A stretch of DNA of 64,000 nt from Paenibacillus sp. L3-i20 (GTDB lineage: Bacteria; Bacillota; Bacilli; Paenibacillales; Paenibacillaceae): contig NZ_BQME02000001.1 of NCBI RefSeq assembly GCF_022180385.2, forward strand, positions 62,001 through 126,000. The letters run 5' to 3'. The notes below the pieces were generated by a model that worked only from the letters and a program-made list of their open reading frames with translations, searched no databases and was not told the origin of the DNA. The position numbers and the translations under genes were made by a program. Shown one piece after another: positions 55,503 to 64,000 of the stretch (within the stretch, counting starts at the first letter, position 1; every line of letters begins with the position of its first letter).

Positions 55503-56531
55503 TTAACGCTTGGAACGTCCAGTTCCTCTACTTTTAAATAAGTGAATATGATCCAATGAACGACCTGTACCTATCGCGACGCAATCTAGTGGATTGTCAG
55601 CGACAATTACTGGCATTCCTGTCTCACGTTGCAATAGCTTGTCTAGATTACGAAGCAATGCTCCGCCGCCAGTTAAGACGATACCACGGTCCATAATATC
55701 AGAGGAAAGCTCTGGTGGACATTTCTCTAGCGTTACTTTTACAGCTTCAACAATAGAATTGATTGTATCTGTCAACGCATCTGTAATTTCATCAGAAGTA
55801 ATAGCCAATGTTTTCGGAAGACCCGTAACGAGATCACGTCCACGAATTTCCATCGTTTCCGGCTTATCCATTTGCAATGCAGAACCAATCTCCATCTTAA
55901 GCTGCTCTGACGTTCTTTCACCGATCAGGAGATTGTACAGTCTCTTGATGTATTGCATAATAGCTTCGTCCATCTCGTCACCTGCAACACGAATCGAACG
56001 GCTAGTTACGATGCCTCCCAGTGAAATGACAGCAACTTCAGTTGTTCCACCGCCAATATCAACAACCATACTTCCCGTCGGTTCCCAAACAGGCAAGTCC
56101 GCACCGATTGCAGCTGCAAATGGTTCTTCAATAATGTAGGCTTCACGTGCTCCCGCTTGTTTAGCAGCGTCTTCAACAGCTCTTTGCTCTACCGCTGTAA
56201 TGCCTGATGGTACACAAACCATTACATTTGGATGACGTGGAAATAGTGAACGTTGCTTTTGTGCAGCGCGAATAAAATATTTGATCATCGTTGCTGTCGT
56301 TTCGAAGTCAGCAATTACGCCGTCCTTCATCGGTCTAACAGCGCGGATATTTCCAGGTGTTCTACCGATCATTTTTTTTGCTTGCTCACCGACTGCTTCG
56401 ATCGTTTTTGTATCTGTACGAAGAGCGACCACGGATGGTTCTCTTACAACAATTCCTTTACCCTTAACGAAAACAAGTGTATTTGCTGTACCTAAATCAA
56501 TTCCCAAATCTTTCGAAAAACTCCCAAACAT
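55503..56531 (-). CDS. mreB: Rod shape-determining protein MreB
   Basis: 342 residues from the ATG at 56531, which has AAGGGAGC six bases upstream; the frame opens nine codons earlier without one. Actin fold: [13 protein letters not shown] (phosphate 1), [17 protein letters not shown] (phosphate 2), and [18 protein letters not shown] (adenosine). It forms membrane filaments directing lateral wall growth. Confidence 0.97.
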   Translation of the reverse strand: MFGSFSKDLGIDLGTANTLVFVKGKGIVVREPSVVALRTDTKTIEAVGEQAKKMIGRTPGNIRAVRPMKDGVIADFETTATMIKYFIRAAQKQRSLFPRHPNVMVCVPSGITAVEQRAVEDAAKQAGAREAYIIEEPFAAAIGADLPVWEPTGSMVVDIGGGTTEVAVISLGGIVTSRSIRVAGDEMDEAIMQYIKRLYNLLIGERTSEQLKMEIGSALQMDKPETMEIRGRDLVTGLPKTLAITSDEITDALTDTINSIVEAVKVTLEKCPPELSSDIMDRGIVLTGGGALLRNLDKLLQRETGMPVIVADNPLDCVAIGTGRSLDHIHLFKSRGTGRSKR

Positions 56532-56572
56532 GTTGTTGCTCCCTTCTAATTGCGACAATCCCTTTTATTATA

Positions 56573-57262
56573 TTACAAATGACCCTGCTCCTTCAAACTG
56601 ACAAATCGTCCATCACCAATCACCAGATGATCCAGTACCTCAATTCCAACAAGCTGTCCCGCTTCTGCTAGTCTCTTCGTAAGAGAAATATCTTCCGGAC
56701 TTGGCGTCGGATCACCACTTGGATGATTGTGTGCACAAATAATAGACGCACTGCTACATTTGATTGCAGCTCGGAACACTTCTCTAGGATGAACCAATGA
56801 AGCATTCAATGTTCCCATCGACAATGTTTCCCGGGCAATAATATGATTTTTTGTGTTAAGAAACAGACATACAAAATGTTCTTTTTTCAAATACCGAAGA
56901 TCTTCCATCACATAATCAGCCGCATCCTTTGGCCTGCGAACAGTGACCAAATCACCTAACTTGCTTTTCGTTATTCTTCTACCAAGCTCTATTCCAGCAC
57001 GCAATTGCAGCGCTTTGGCGGGTCCAATCCCACGTATAGCTGTAAGTTCATCCATACTCATATCCATTAGATTACGCAAATTGCCACATTGCTTCAATAT
57101 TGCTCCTGCCAAATGTACAGCGGACTGCCGCTGTGTTCCCGTTCGCAACAAAATAGCTAGTAGTTCCGCGTGACTAAGTGACTCTGCCCCATATCGCATC
57201 ATGCGCTCTCTTGGACGTTCTTCATGGGGGACATCTCGCATATTCGATGATTGCGGACTCAT
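56573..57262 (-). CDS. radC: RadC family JAB-domain protein
   Basis: 229 residues. A helix-hairpin-helix (IRGIGPAKALQLRAG, near 68) and a JAB/MPN metal site HNHPSGDPTPSPED (near 178-191). Despite the name, a repair role for RadC has not been confirmed; B. subtilis YsxA is at the same place. It lies between maf and mreB. Confidence 0.94.
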   Translation of the reverse strand: MSPQSSNMRDVPHEERPRERMMRYGAESLSHAELLAILLRTGTQRQSAVHLAGAILKQCGNLRNLMDMSMDELTAIRGIGPAKALQLRAGIELGRRITKSKLGDLVTVRRPKDAADYVMEDLRYLKKEHFVCLFLNTKNHIIARETLSMGTLNASLVHPREVFRAAIKCSSASIICAHNHPSGDPTPSPEDISLTKRLAEAGQLVGIEVLDHLVIGDGRFVSLKEQGHL

Positions 57263-57317
57263 GTCCCATTCCCGCCTTCTGTTAAGAGTGATTATCGATT
57301 ACTATTCAATTATCAGA

Positions 57318-57956
57318 TTAAATAACATAAATATTGTAAGTTTTAAGTATGTCCGATAGAAGTGATAAAGGTAGTCCAACTACATTGGAATGACAACCTT
57401 CTATTTCGTCTACGAGCGTTGAACCGAGTCCTTGTATAGCATATGAACCTGCTTTGTCTCTTGGCTCTCCGGTATTGACATATCGCTTAATTTCATCAGC
57501 TCTTAATGGCTTCATGCGTACTTTCGTTCTTCGATGCGCAACTGTCAGCTTACCTGACCGAGCGGCAATACATGCAATCCCTGTGTAGACATCATGTTGT
57601 CTGCCCTGCAGTCTTGTAAGCATACCGAACGCTTCATCATCATCTTGCGGCTTGCCCAAAATTTCACCATCCAAGGCAACAATCGTATCAGCAGCAATAA
57701 TTAGATCAGAAAAGCTGTTGCCAGCGTGAACATGATCCTTCAGAAGCGCCTGTGCTGTTTGAGCTTTAAGAATACTCAGTTTCTCCACAACATCTATCGG
57801 TGACCAGCCAGCTTGTACCGTCTCATCCGCATCGGTAGACAAAATATAAACCGGCAAGGAAAGGTCGAAAGATGCGACCAGTTCCTTCCGGCGCGGCGAC
57901 GATGAAGCCAATACAATTCGGCTTATCGGTTCATGTTCATTTGATTGATATTCCAT
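57318..57956 (-). CDS. maf: Maf-like nucleotide pyrophosphatase
   Basis: 212 residues from the ATG at 57956 with AAGGAG upstream, at a long spacing. An earlier start at 58037 would overlap the DUF4321 gene. Signature LASSSPRRKEL near residue 16, then LIIAADTIVALDGEILGKPQDDDEAFGML and DKAGSYAIQGLGSTLV. Maf hydrolyses non-standard nucleoside triphosphates (dTTP/UTP type) and affects septation when overproduced. Confidence 0.95.
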   Translation of the reverse strand: MEYQSNEHEPISRIVLASSSPRRKELVASFDLSLPVYILSTDADETVQAGWSPIDVVEKLSILKAQTAQALLKDHVHAGNSFSDLIIAADTIVALDGEILGKPQDDDEAFGMLTRLQGRQHDVYTGIACIAARSGKLTVAHRRTKVRMKPLRADEIKRYVNTGEPRDKAGSYAIQGLGSTLVDEIEGCHSNVVGLPLSLLSDILKTYNIYVI

Positions 57957-58008
57957 TTCGAACTTCGACTCCTTACGTATACCTATTGTGACTGTATTTG
58001 ATAGCAAG

Positions 58009-58251
58009 CTACATTTTGCGATAAAGCCAAACGGCAATAACAGCTCCTATAATGCTGAACATACTGATTTGAAGCTGTAACGTCATATTAAAGCTAAGCA
58101 CATACAGATCAACAGCAGGTGACCAAGTCGTTACTATCGGTTTTGTTAAAAAAGAAATGCCTGGAACTTTTTCGAGCCAACGAGCTAACAGCGCACCAGC
58201 CACTAGTCCAAGTACGATAAATAAGAAAAGGATCCACCCATTTTTCTTCAT
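58009..58251 (-). CDS. DUF4321 small membrane protein
   Basis: 80 residues with two helices (about 6-24 and 57-77) and the loop GALLARWLEKVPGISFLTKP, the DUF4321 pattern. It is part of the spoIIB-DUF4321-maf-radC-mre run. Function unknown. Confidence 0.85.
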   Translation of the reverse strand: MKKNGWILFLFIVLGLVAGALLARWLEKVPGISFLTKPIVTTWSPAVDLYVLSFNMTLQLQISMFSIIGAVIAVWLYRKM

Positions 58252-58312
58252 CGTTCAATCCCTTTCGCCACGAGATGACACCTATGTCTATTATACGCAG
58301 GTTATCCTATGT

Positions 58313-59671
58313 TTACAATGCGCTCATGGACTCAAACCATTCTTTTTGCGAAAGTACTGCGTTCATCAGCTCTGATTGGGCCGACCATAGATAGGTTATT
58401 TTCGGTTGTTTATCGTAATCTAGCATTAGAGCTGCCGTTTTTTCAATCGCTTGATTCAAACGATTTAAAAATACTTTTCCTTTTTCATTTTCCATGCCTT
58501 CTTTCATTGCAAGAGAACTTTCCTTCCACAGCTTAAATTTCTCCTGCCATGCAGTTGATGCCGCTTTTTCTAAAGCAGACAATGACGGCTGCTCCATCTG
58601 AGTAACAATAAGACTAGTCCATGATGATAGAAGCTCATTTGTTCTCTCGAAATATCGACTAGCCTCTTCCTTGCTTCCATTAAAAACAAGCTTGTCCGGT
58701 ATTTGGACTATAACTTCCTTTTTGTAAACTTCAAGCCCCGGAAGTAATTTTACCAATGCCCCTGTTTGTACAGTATCCGTTGCTATACCTGCATAAACCG
58801 GGAACTTCACACCAGTCTGAGTAGAAGCTGACGCAAGCTCCTTAGCCTCAAGCTGCTTAATTGCTTCGTCTCGTCCCGCTGAATGGCTGAAGACGCCATA
58901 TTGGAGTAACGTATATGAGTACCTTTCCCCACCCAAACTTATTGAAGATACTGCAGTCGATTCAACTGATCTCTCTGGGTTTACTAATTGACCCGATTTT
59001 TCACCCGACTCACTCGACAAAGGCAGTGCAACAATTTCGTCCACACTTACATTCTGATCTTTGCTTCCTGTCACTGAAGTACTTACATCAGTTTTGTTAC
59101 TAAACAGCCACATGTCTCCACCAACAAACAATGATAGGATTAAGTACCCAAACAGCGCACCTGTTGCCAACGCCCCTGCCACCGACAAAAAAACATTAAA
59201 CCACGAAGGACCATTCGACTTTCTAACAATAATTTCTTCATCATCAAATAATTGCTGCCTTGGCAAATCTCTGCTTGTGAAAGCTTTTGAATGATTTACA
59301 TATTGAGATTCCTCTACCCAGCTTTCATTACTTACATCCCTATGCTCTTTCTTTGACGCAGTTTTTTTATCTGCATCTGTATTTTTTAGTTTACGTTCAT
59401 TTGAAACAGAGCTATCGATATACTCCGCATTACGCTGTCCAGACTCTCTTATAAGCTGCTCAAGAGCACCTAACTCTTCTTGAAGAGAATTGTCCCATGG
59501 ATGGATTTCATTTATAACATTCGTAGAGTTTACTGAATATAAGGGGACAACATTATTTATTGGTGCTTGTCTACTCAATTTTTCAGGAATAACTTTCACT
59601 ATTTCCGCGTTTTTTTCCACTTGCTTGCCTTTTTGGTCGAATCGATACGTGATCCGATTGTTTGGATTCAT
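58313..59671 (-). CDS. SPOR-domain membrane protein, SpoIIB-like
   Basis: 452 residues from the ATG at 59671, eight bases after GGAG. A charged cytoplasmic part (about 1-160; starts NPNNRITYRFDQKG), one helix (about 163-185, LSVAGALATGALFGYLILSLF), then an extracytoplasmic SPOR domain (about 250-325, YSYTLLQYGVFSHSAGRDEAIKQLEAK). SpoIIB of B. subtilis has this layout, sits in the same interval between maf and folC, and helps start engulfment at the septum. The SPOR domain would bind denuded peptidoglycan. The C-terminal 120 residues are helical and unassigned. Confidence 0.8.
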   Translation of the reverse strand: MNPNNRITYRFDQKGKQVEKNAEIVKVIPEKLSRQAPINNVVPLYSVNSTNVINEIHPWDNSLQEELGALEQLIRESGQRNAEYIDSSVSNERKLKNTDADKKTASKKEHRDVSNESWVEESQYVNHSKAFTSRDLPRQQLFDDEEIIVRKSNGPSWFNVFLSVAGALATGALFGYLILSLFVGGDMWLFSNKTDVSTSVTGSKDQNVSVDEIVALPLSSESGEKSGQLVNPERSVESTAVSSISLGGERYSYTLLQYGVFSHSAGRDEAIKQLEAKELASASTQTGVKFPVYAGIATDTVQTGALVKLLPGLEVYKKEVIVQIPDKLVFNGSKEEASRYFERTNELLSSWTSLIVTQMEQPSLSALEKAASTAWQEKFKLWKESSLAMKEGMENEKGKVFLNRLNQAIEKTAALMLDYDKQPKITYLWSAQSELMNAVLSQKEWFESMSAL

Positions 59672-59764
59672 GCCCATCTCTCCTCGTCCTAGTATCTACT
59701 ACTAGTCTATGAAATTGCCAAGAGAGTTATGACGAGATTTGAGAGAAAGAAAATGAGCATAAAG

Positions 59765-59796
59765 AAGCGAGGCCACTCCAGGGAGCAGCCTCGCTA
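59765..59796 (-). terminator. Terminator downstream of murC
   Basis: AGCGAGGC (59766-59773) and GCCTCGCT (59788-59795) with a 14-base loop; TCTTTATGCTCATTTTC follows on the - strand. Confidence 0.8.
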
Positions 59797-59819
59797 CATT
59801 CATTTATAAGCTATATTGT

Positions 59820-61247
59820 TTATTGTTCCGGTTGCAACGATTTTGCTAGTGCATCCGCAACTTTCCAAATATCCCCTGCACCCATCGTAATGACGAGATC
59901 ACCAGGAACAACGCGCGTTTTTAGTACTTCTAGAACTTCTTCCTTCGTCGGAATATATTCCGCATTTGCATTGCTGTTGTTTCGAATCAATTCAACTAAC
60001 TTGCTTGAGTTGACACCTTCAATTTGCTTTTCGCCAGCTGGTGAGTAGATGTCGGTTATTATAACCTGATCTGCTTCAGGGAAAGCTCTGCTAAATTGTT
60101 CAAATAAGAAAAAGGTTCGCGTATATCGCTGAGGTTGGAATACGGCAATAATCCGTTTCCCTGTTGCCTTCGCTGCGCTAATCGTTGCTTGAATTTCAGT
60201 TGGATGGTGAGCATAGTCATCGATAACAAGAATATCGTTAACTTCACCTAGCACCTGGAACCGACGTTTTGCACCGCGGAACAGCTTAATAGCTCCCTTT
60301 ATTTTATCGAAAGACAGACCCGATTCCAAACAAGTAATGACTGCTGCCATTGCATTGTAGATGTTATACAACCCTGGAACAGAAAGTTCAATCGATCCTA
60401 ATAAAACTTTGTTATGAAGCAAATCGAAGGAAACTTTACGATCTCCCAAAACGATATTTTCCGCTTTGAAGTGGGCATTATCGTGAATACCGTAAGTGAC
60501 AAGCTGAGATGCTTCTATTTGTGAATCATCCGAATAAATTCTAGGAAGCAATTCCTGAACCGTCTTGTCATCAGCGCATACAATTGCTTTGCCGCCTTCT
60601 TTCACTTGGCGAAGAAATTGAACGTATGCGGATTTCAGCTTTTCGAAATCACCGTCATAGTTTTCTAAATGATCTGGTTCGATATTTGTAACAATCGCAA
60701 TCGTTGGATGATATTGAAGGAATGAACCGTCGCTTTCATCTGCTTCTGCTACTACATATTCTCCCTTACCAGCTTTGGCGTTTGTACCGACATTAACGAT
60801 TTCGCCGCCAATGATGTAAGTAGGATCTGCTCCGCAGGTTTCCATAACAAGAGCAACCATCGATGATGTCGTTGTTTTGCCATGTGCTCCAGCAACTGCG
60901 ACACCTTTGCCTGCATTCATTAATCGTGCCAACATCTGAGACCGATGCAGAACTGGAATGTTAAGCTCTTCAGCAGCCCTTCGTTCCACATTATCACTTG
61001 TAAGTGCTGTGGAATAAACGACGAGATCCGCACCTCTCACATGTTCAGGCTGATGACCGATAAAGATGCTAGCCCCTTTTGCAGCAAGCTTTTCTGTTAA
61101 CTCTTGTTTTGCGACATCGGAGCCTGTTACTTTATAGCCCATCTCCAGCATTACGCGGGCAATGGCACTCATTCCGTAACCGCCGATTCCGATGAAATGA
61201 ACGTGTTCTGCCGTGTTCAAAGACGGTTCACCAACCTTTTTCAGCAT
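59820..61247 (-). CDS. murC: UDP-N-acetylmuramate--L-alanine ligase
   Basis: 475 residues. Mur ligase motifs: [21 protein letters not shown] at the N-terminus, ATP loop [15 protein letters not shown] (near 115), EPDHLENY, and [12 protein letters not shown] in the last domain. It adds the first residue of the stem peptide. The ATG at 61247 has no clear ribosome-binding site and overlaps folC by 20 bases; a TTG nine codons later follows GGTTGGTG at good spacing and may be the true start. Confidence 0.95.
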   Translation of the reverse strand: MLKKVGEPSLNTAEHVHFIGIGGYGMSAIARVMLEMGYKVTGSDVAKQELTEKLAAKGASIFIGHQPEHVRGADLVVYSTALTSDNVERRAAEELNIPVLHRSQMLARLMNAGKGVAVAGAHGKTTTSSMVALVMETCGADPTYIIGGEIVNVGTNAKAGKGEYVVAEADESDGSFLQYHPTIAIVTNIEPDHLENYDGDFEKLKSAYVQFLRQVKEGGKAIVCADDKTVQELLPRIYSDDSQIEASQLVTYGIHDNAHFKAENIVLGDRKVSFDLLHNKVLLGSIELSVPGLYNIYNAMAAVITCLESGLSFDKIKGAIKLFRGAKRRFQVLGEVNDILVIDDYAHHPTEIQATISAAKATGKRIIAVFQPQRYTRTFFLFEQFSRAFPEADQVIITDIYSPAGEKQIEGVNSSKLVELIRNNSNANAEYIPTKEEVLEVLKTRVVPGDLVITMGAGDIWKVADALAKSLQPEQ

Positions 61248-62622
61248 CCGAGTTGTATAATATTCGGGAACGCACGTCTGCTATTAAATATAGCGTACCT
61301 GTTACGACCCCAAGTTCTCCATCCCCGGTTAACTGTTGTAATTTGTTTAAAGCTTGTTTCCAATCCCTCTCTACAATAAGTTCGAAAGGTTTGGCGTTTG
61401 GTATATCTTGACGCATCTTCTGAACAATCTCAGCTAAGTTCTGCGCTTCTTTCTTCATCCGATAATCAGGCTCAGTTAATATAAGCGTATCCACTATTGG
61501 TAGTATATGCTTAAATGTATCTTCATGATTCTTATTCTCGAGCATCCCTATCATAAGATGTAGACGATCATAGCTGTATGTATGTCTTAGGGCATCAGCC
61601 AGCATCTCTGCACCTTCTGGATTATGGGCGCCATCGATCAGAATACGAGGTTCATTCATAACCATTTCAAGTCTTCCAGGCCAAGATGTTGCTAACAAAC
61701 CAGCTTGCAACACTTCATCCTCTACGACTAGCGCATTGTACTGTCTTAACACTTCAAGTGCCATAACAGCTACAGCAGCATTGGTTCTTTGATGTGCGCC
61801 ATTCAACCGAATAGTAAGAGGTTCGATTGCTCGGAATAACCCATCAAAGCGGAACGTTTGCTGGTCTTCTTCTATTGATATTGGCAATTCGTTGAATTGT
61901 TCTCCGATCAAATACAATGAGCTTTTTCTCTCACTCGCCGTACGCTTCAACACTTCGATTACCTCAGGCTGCGTTGCTGCGCTAACTACTGGGATGCCAG
62001 GCTTAATAATACCAGCTTTCTCCCCAGCGATCTCTTCAAGTGTATTGCCAAGACGATCCATATGATCATGCCCAATGTTAGTAATAACGGATAACACAGG
62101 ATGGACTATATTCGTTACATCCATACGCCCGCCAAGGCCAGTTTCCCATACGACATAATCTGGATATACTACTCTGGCGAAATAAAGAATGGCTAGTGCA
62201 GTCGATACTTCAAACATCGTCGGAGAACCAAGCTCAGTATCCGCAATAGCCTCTACATGGGGCTTCAGTTCATTGGCAAGAACACGAAGCGTTTCTTCTT
62301 CGATGTCTTGGCCATTATATTGAAAACGATTCGTGAATTTAGTAATATATGGCGATGTAAATGTACCTACATCGTAACCGCTTTTCACTAGCACACTAGT
62401 CAAATAAGCGCAAGTTGAACCTTTGCCATTTGTCCCAGCAACATGAATGAACTTAAGACGTCTATGAGGATTATTAAGTCGTTCCATCAAAGATGCTATT
62501 CTATCGAGACCTGGACGAATGCCAAATGGTATAAGTCCAGTTATCCAATCTACAGCAGACTGATAGGAGGGAAGCGTATTTGCTTCCCCAAGTCCTTGTC
62601 TATTTATATCTTCTATCATCAA
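61228..62622 (-). CDS. folC: Bifunctional folylpolyglutamate synthase/dihydrofolate synthase
   Basis: 464 residues. Mur-ligase fold with [14 protein letters not shown] (P-loop, near 60), [14 protein letters not shown], and [23 protein letters not shown]. It adds glutamate to dihydropteroate and folates. It lies 26 bases after valS, as in B. subtilis, and overlaps murC. Confidence 0.96.
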   Translation of the reverse strand: MMIEDINRQGLGEANTLPSYQSAVDWITGLIPFGIRPGLDRIASLMERLNNPHRRLKFIHVAGTNGKGSTCAYLTSVLVKSGYDVGTFTSPYITKFTNRFQYNGQDIEEETLRVLANELKPHVEAIADTELGSPTMFEVSTALAILYFARVVYPDYVVWETGLGGRMDVTNIVHPVLSVITNIGHDHMDRLGNTLEEIAGEKAGIIKPGIPVVSAATQPEVIEVLKRTASERKSSLYLIGEQFNELPISIEEDQQTFRFDGLFRAIEPLTIRLNGAHQRTNAAVAVMALEVLRQYNALVVEDEVLQAGLLATSWPGRLEMVMNEPRILIDGAHNPEGAEMLADALRHTYSYDRLHLMIGMLENKNHEDTFKHILPIVDTLILTEPDYRMKKEAQNLAEIVQKMRQDIPNAKPFELIVERDWKQALNKLQQLTGDGELGVVTGTLYLIADVRSRILYNSDAEKGW

Positions 62623-62648
62623 TAGTTACCTTCTTCCGTTAGAAGCTA

Positions 62649-64000
62649 TTAACCACGTAATTCAGCAATTCTTGCCAACACTTTATCGCGCTTCTCCGCG
62701 TAATCATTCATCTTAGCGCGTTCCTCGTCAATGACCTTTGCAGGAGCTTTAGCTACAAATCCTTCGTTGCTAAGCTTCTTCTCAACACGCTCAACTTCAG
62801 CCGTCAATGTCTGATGTTCCTTCTCAAGGCGCACGATCTCTTGCGAGATATCAATCAAGCCAGCCAGTGGCAAGTATAGCTCCGCCCCTGTAATGATAGA
62901 AGACATTGCTTTATCAGGAGCGCTAATATGTGTTCCTGTTTCTAACATGGAAGTTCCGCAGAACCGTTTAATAAACTCTTCATTGCGAGTCAAAATAGCA
63001 GCTTCTGCTTCTCCAGCTGGCTTAATCAATAGCTCAACTTTTTTGCTCATTGGCACGTTTACTTCAGCACGGATATTGCGCACGGAACGAATCATTTCCA
63101 TAAGCAGTTCCATTTCTTTCACTGCTTCAGGAGCTTCAAGCTGCGCTTCAAATACAGGCCATGATGCAAGTGTAATTGTCTCGCCTTCATGAGGAAGATG
63201 CTGCCATATTTCTTCACTGATAAATGGCATGAATGGATGAATAAGACGCTGCGTACGATCTAGCACGTATGCAATCACCGATTGTGTTGCACGTTTTGCC
63301 GCCTCGTCCGTTCCATTCAAGCTAAGTTTCGAGAACTCGATATACCAGTCGCAAAGATCGTCCCAAATAAAGTTATAAAGGACACGACCTGTTTCACCGA
63401 ACTCGTATCCATCAATAAGACGGGTAACGTCACGAACAGTCTCATTTAAGCGATGAAGAATCCAACGATCTGCTGTTCCGAGCTTCACGTCTATATTAAT
63501 ATCTTCCGCACGGAAACCTTCCAAGTTCATAAGCGCAAAACGGGAAGCATTCCATATTTTGTTCGCAAAGTTGCGAGCCTGTTCTACTTTCTCCAAGCGG
63601 AAACGCAAGTCTTGACCTGGCGTACTGCTCGTCGAGATCATGAAACGCATCGCATCTGCACCGTATTGCTCGATAATGTCAAGCGGATCAATACCATTTC
63701 CAAGTGACTTCGACATCTTCTGTCCGTCTTTGTCACGAACGAGACCATGTATAAGAACATCCTTAAACGGCATTTCATCCGTAAACTCAAGAGCAGTAAA
63801 GATCATACGTGCAACCCAGAAATAAATGATATCGTAGCCCGTAACGAGCACATCTGTTGGGTAAAAACGTTTTAAATCATTTGTTTCATCAGGCCAGCCA
63901 AGCGTCGAGAACGGCCAAAGAGCTGAACTGAACCATGTATCCAAAACATCATTGTCTTGGCGAAGATGGTCGCCTGCCATATCGTCACGAGAAACGTGCA
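62649..64000 (-). CDS. valS: Valine--tRNA ligase, C-terminal part (runs off the right edge)
   Basis: About 450 residues are in the window; the start lies beyond base 64000. Class I motif [28 protein letters not shown], an anticodon-binding domain with [13 protein letters not shown]-like sequence ([16 protein letters not shown]), and the C-terminal coiled coil ([29 protein letters not shown]). It is the first visible gene of valS-folC-murC. Confidence 0.97.
   Translation of the reverse strand, partial: HVSRDDMAGDHLRQDNDVLDTWFSSALWPFSTLGWPDETNDLKRFYPTDVLVTGYDIIYFWVARMIFTALEFTDEMPFKDVLIHGLVRDKDGQKMSKSLGNGIDPLDIIEQYGADAMRFMISTSSTPGQDLRFRLEKVEQARNFANKIWNASRFALMNLEGFRAEDINIDVKLGTADRWILHRLNETVRDVTRLIDGYEFGETGRVLYNFIWDDLCDWYIEFSKLSLNGTDEAAKRATQSVIAYVLDRTQRLIHPFMPFISEEIWQHLPHEGETITLASWPVFEAQLEAPEAVKEMELLMEMIRSVRNIRAEVNVPMSKKVELLIKPAGEAEAAILTRNEEFIKRFCGTSMLETGTHISAPDKAMSSIITGAELYLPLAGLIDISQEIVRLEKEHQTLTAEVERVEKKLSNEGFVAKAPAKVIDEERAKMNDYAEKRDKVLARIAELRG

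Overview
The window is a near-continuous run of housekeeping and sporulation genes from an endospore-forming Firmicute. It most likely comes from the Paenibacillaceae (Paenibacillus/Cohnella-like), by inference from gene content and order rather than from any search. Recognisable sporulation genes are spoVB, bofC, spoIVFA, spoIVFB, spo0B, a spoIIB-like SPOR gene and a safA-like coat gene. Gene order follows the Bacillus subtilis blocks rarA..tcdA-aspS-hisS..dtd-rel-apt-recJ, secD/F-comN-spoVB-DUF421-yrzE-yajC-tgt-queA-ruvBA-bofC-(safA), pheB-obg-spo0B-rpmA-prp-rplU-spoIVFB/FA and minDC-mreDCB-radC-maf-spoIIB..folC-valS. Departures from B. subtilis are a true ruvC, separate secD and secF, an RNase G gene, rodA beside minD, and murC beside folC.

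Layout. 1-119 is the 3' end of mnmA. 134-5500 is an accessory metal/envelope block: a CNNM transporter, copC-copD reading right, and a convergent DUF1541 lipoprotein plus a sensor-less BlaR1-type protease with a BlaI-type repressor. The repressor promoter lies inside a 43-bp perfect palindrome. 5593-12450 is mixed accessory DNA: a GNAT acetyltransferase, rarA, a methyltransferase, a VOC gene whose 5' end is replaced by a 30-bp repeat array, a secreted nucleotidase, and about 1 kb of AT-rich sequence with one small membrane-protein gene. 12456-25803 holds translation, stringent response, purine salvage and secretion genes, all leftward: tcdA-aspS-hisS behind a T-box, dtd, rel, apt, recJ, an orphan CDF cytoplasmic domain and secF-secD. 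A three-copy hairpin repeat separates the last two.

25991-36800 carries spoVB, a DUF421 gene, a YrzE-like gene, yajC-tgt-queA, a SpoIID/LytB-domain gene, ruvB-ruvA-ruvC with a LexA-type box, and bofC with a sigma-G-type promoter. 37120-39387 is a highly repetitive LysM spore-coat-type gene. 39867-44409 is an amino-acid operon (pheB-hom-thrB-pheA-ilvE) with its own promoter and an upstream terminator. 44612-53994 holds obg-spo0B, rpmA-prp-rplU behind an L21 leader, rng, spoIVFB-spoIVFA, rodA and minD-minC. 53995-64000 holds mreDCB, radC, maf, a DUF4321 gene, the spoIIB-like gene, murC, folC and the 3' part of valS.

No tRNA, rRNA, CRISPR array, prophage or intact insertion sequence was seen. 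The features most worth a second look are the blaI palindrome, two different short repeat families that appear to have altered neighbouring genes (VOC and CDF), the multi-array coat protein, the Asp-type T-box in front of hisS, and three promoter/operator reads for ruvCAB, bofC and pheB.
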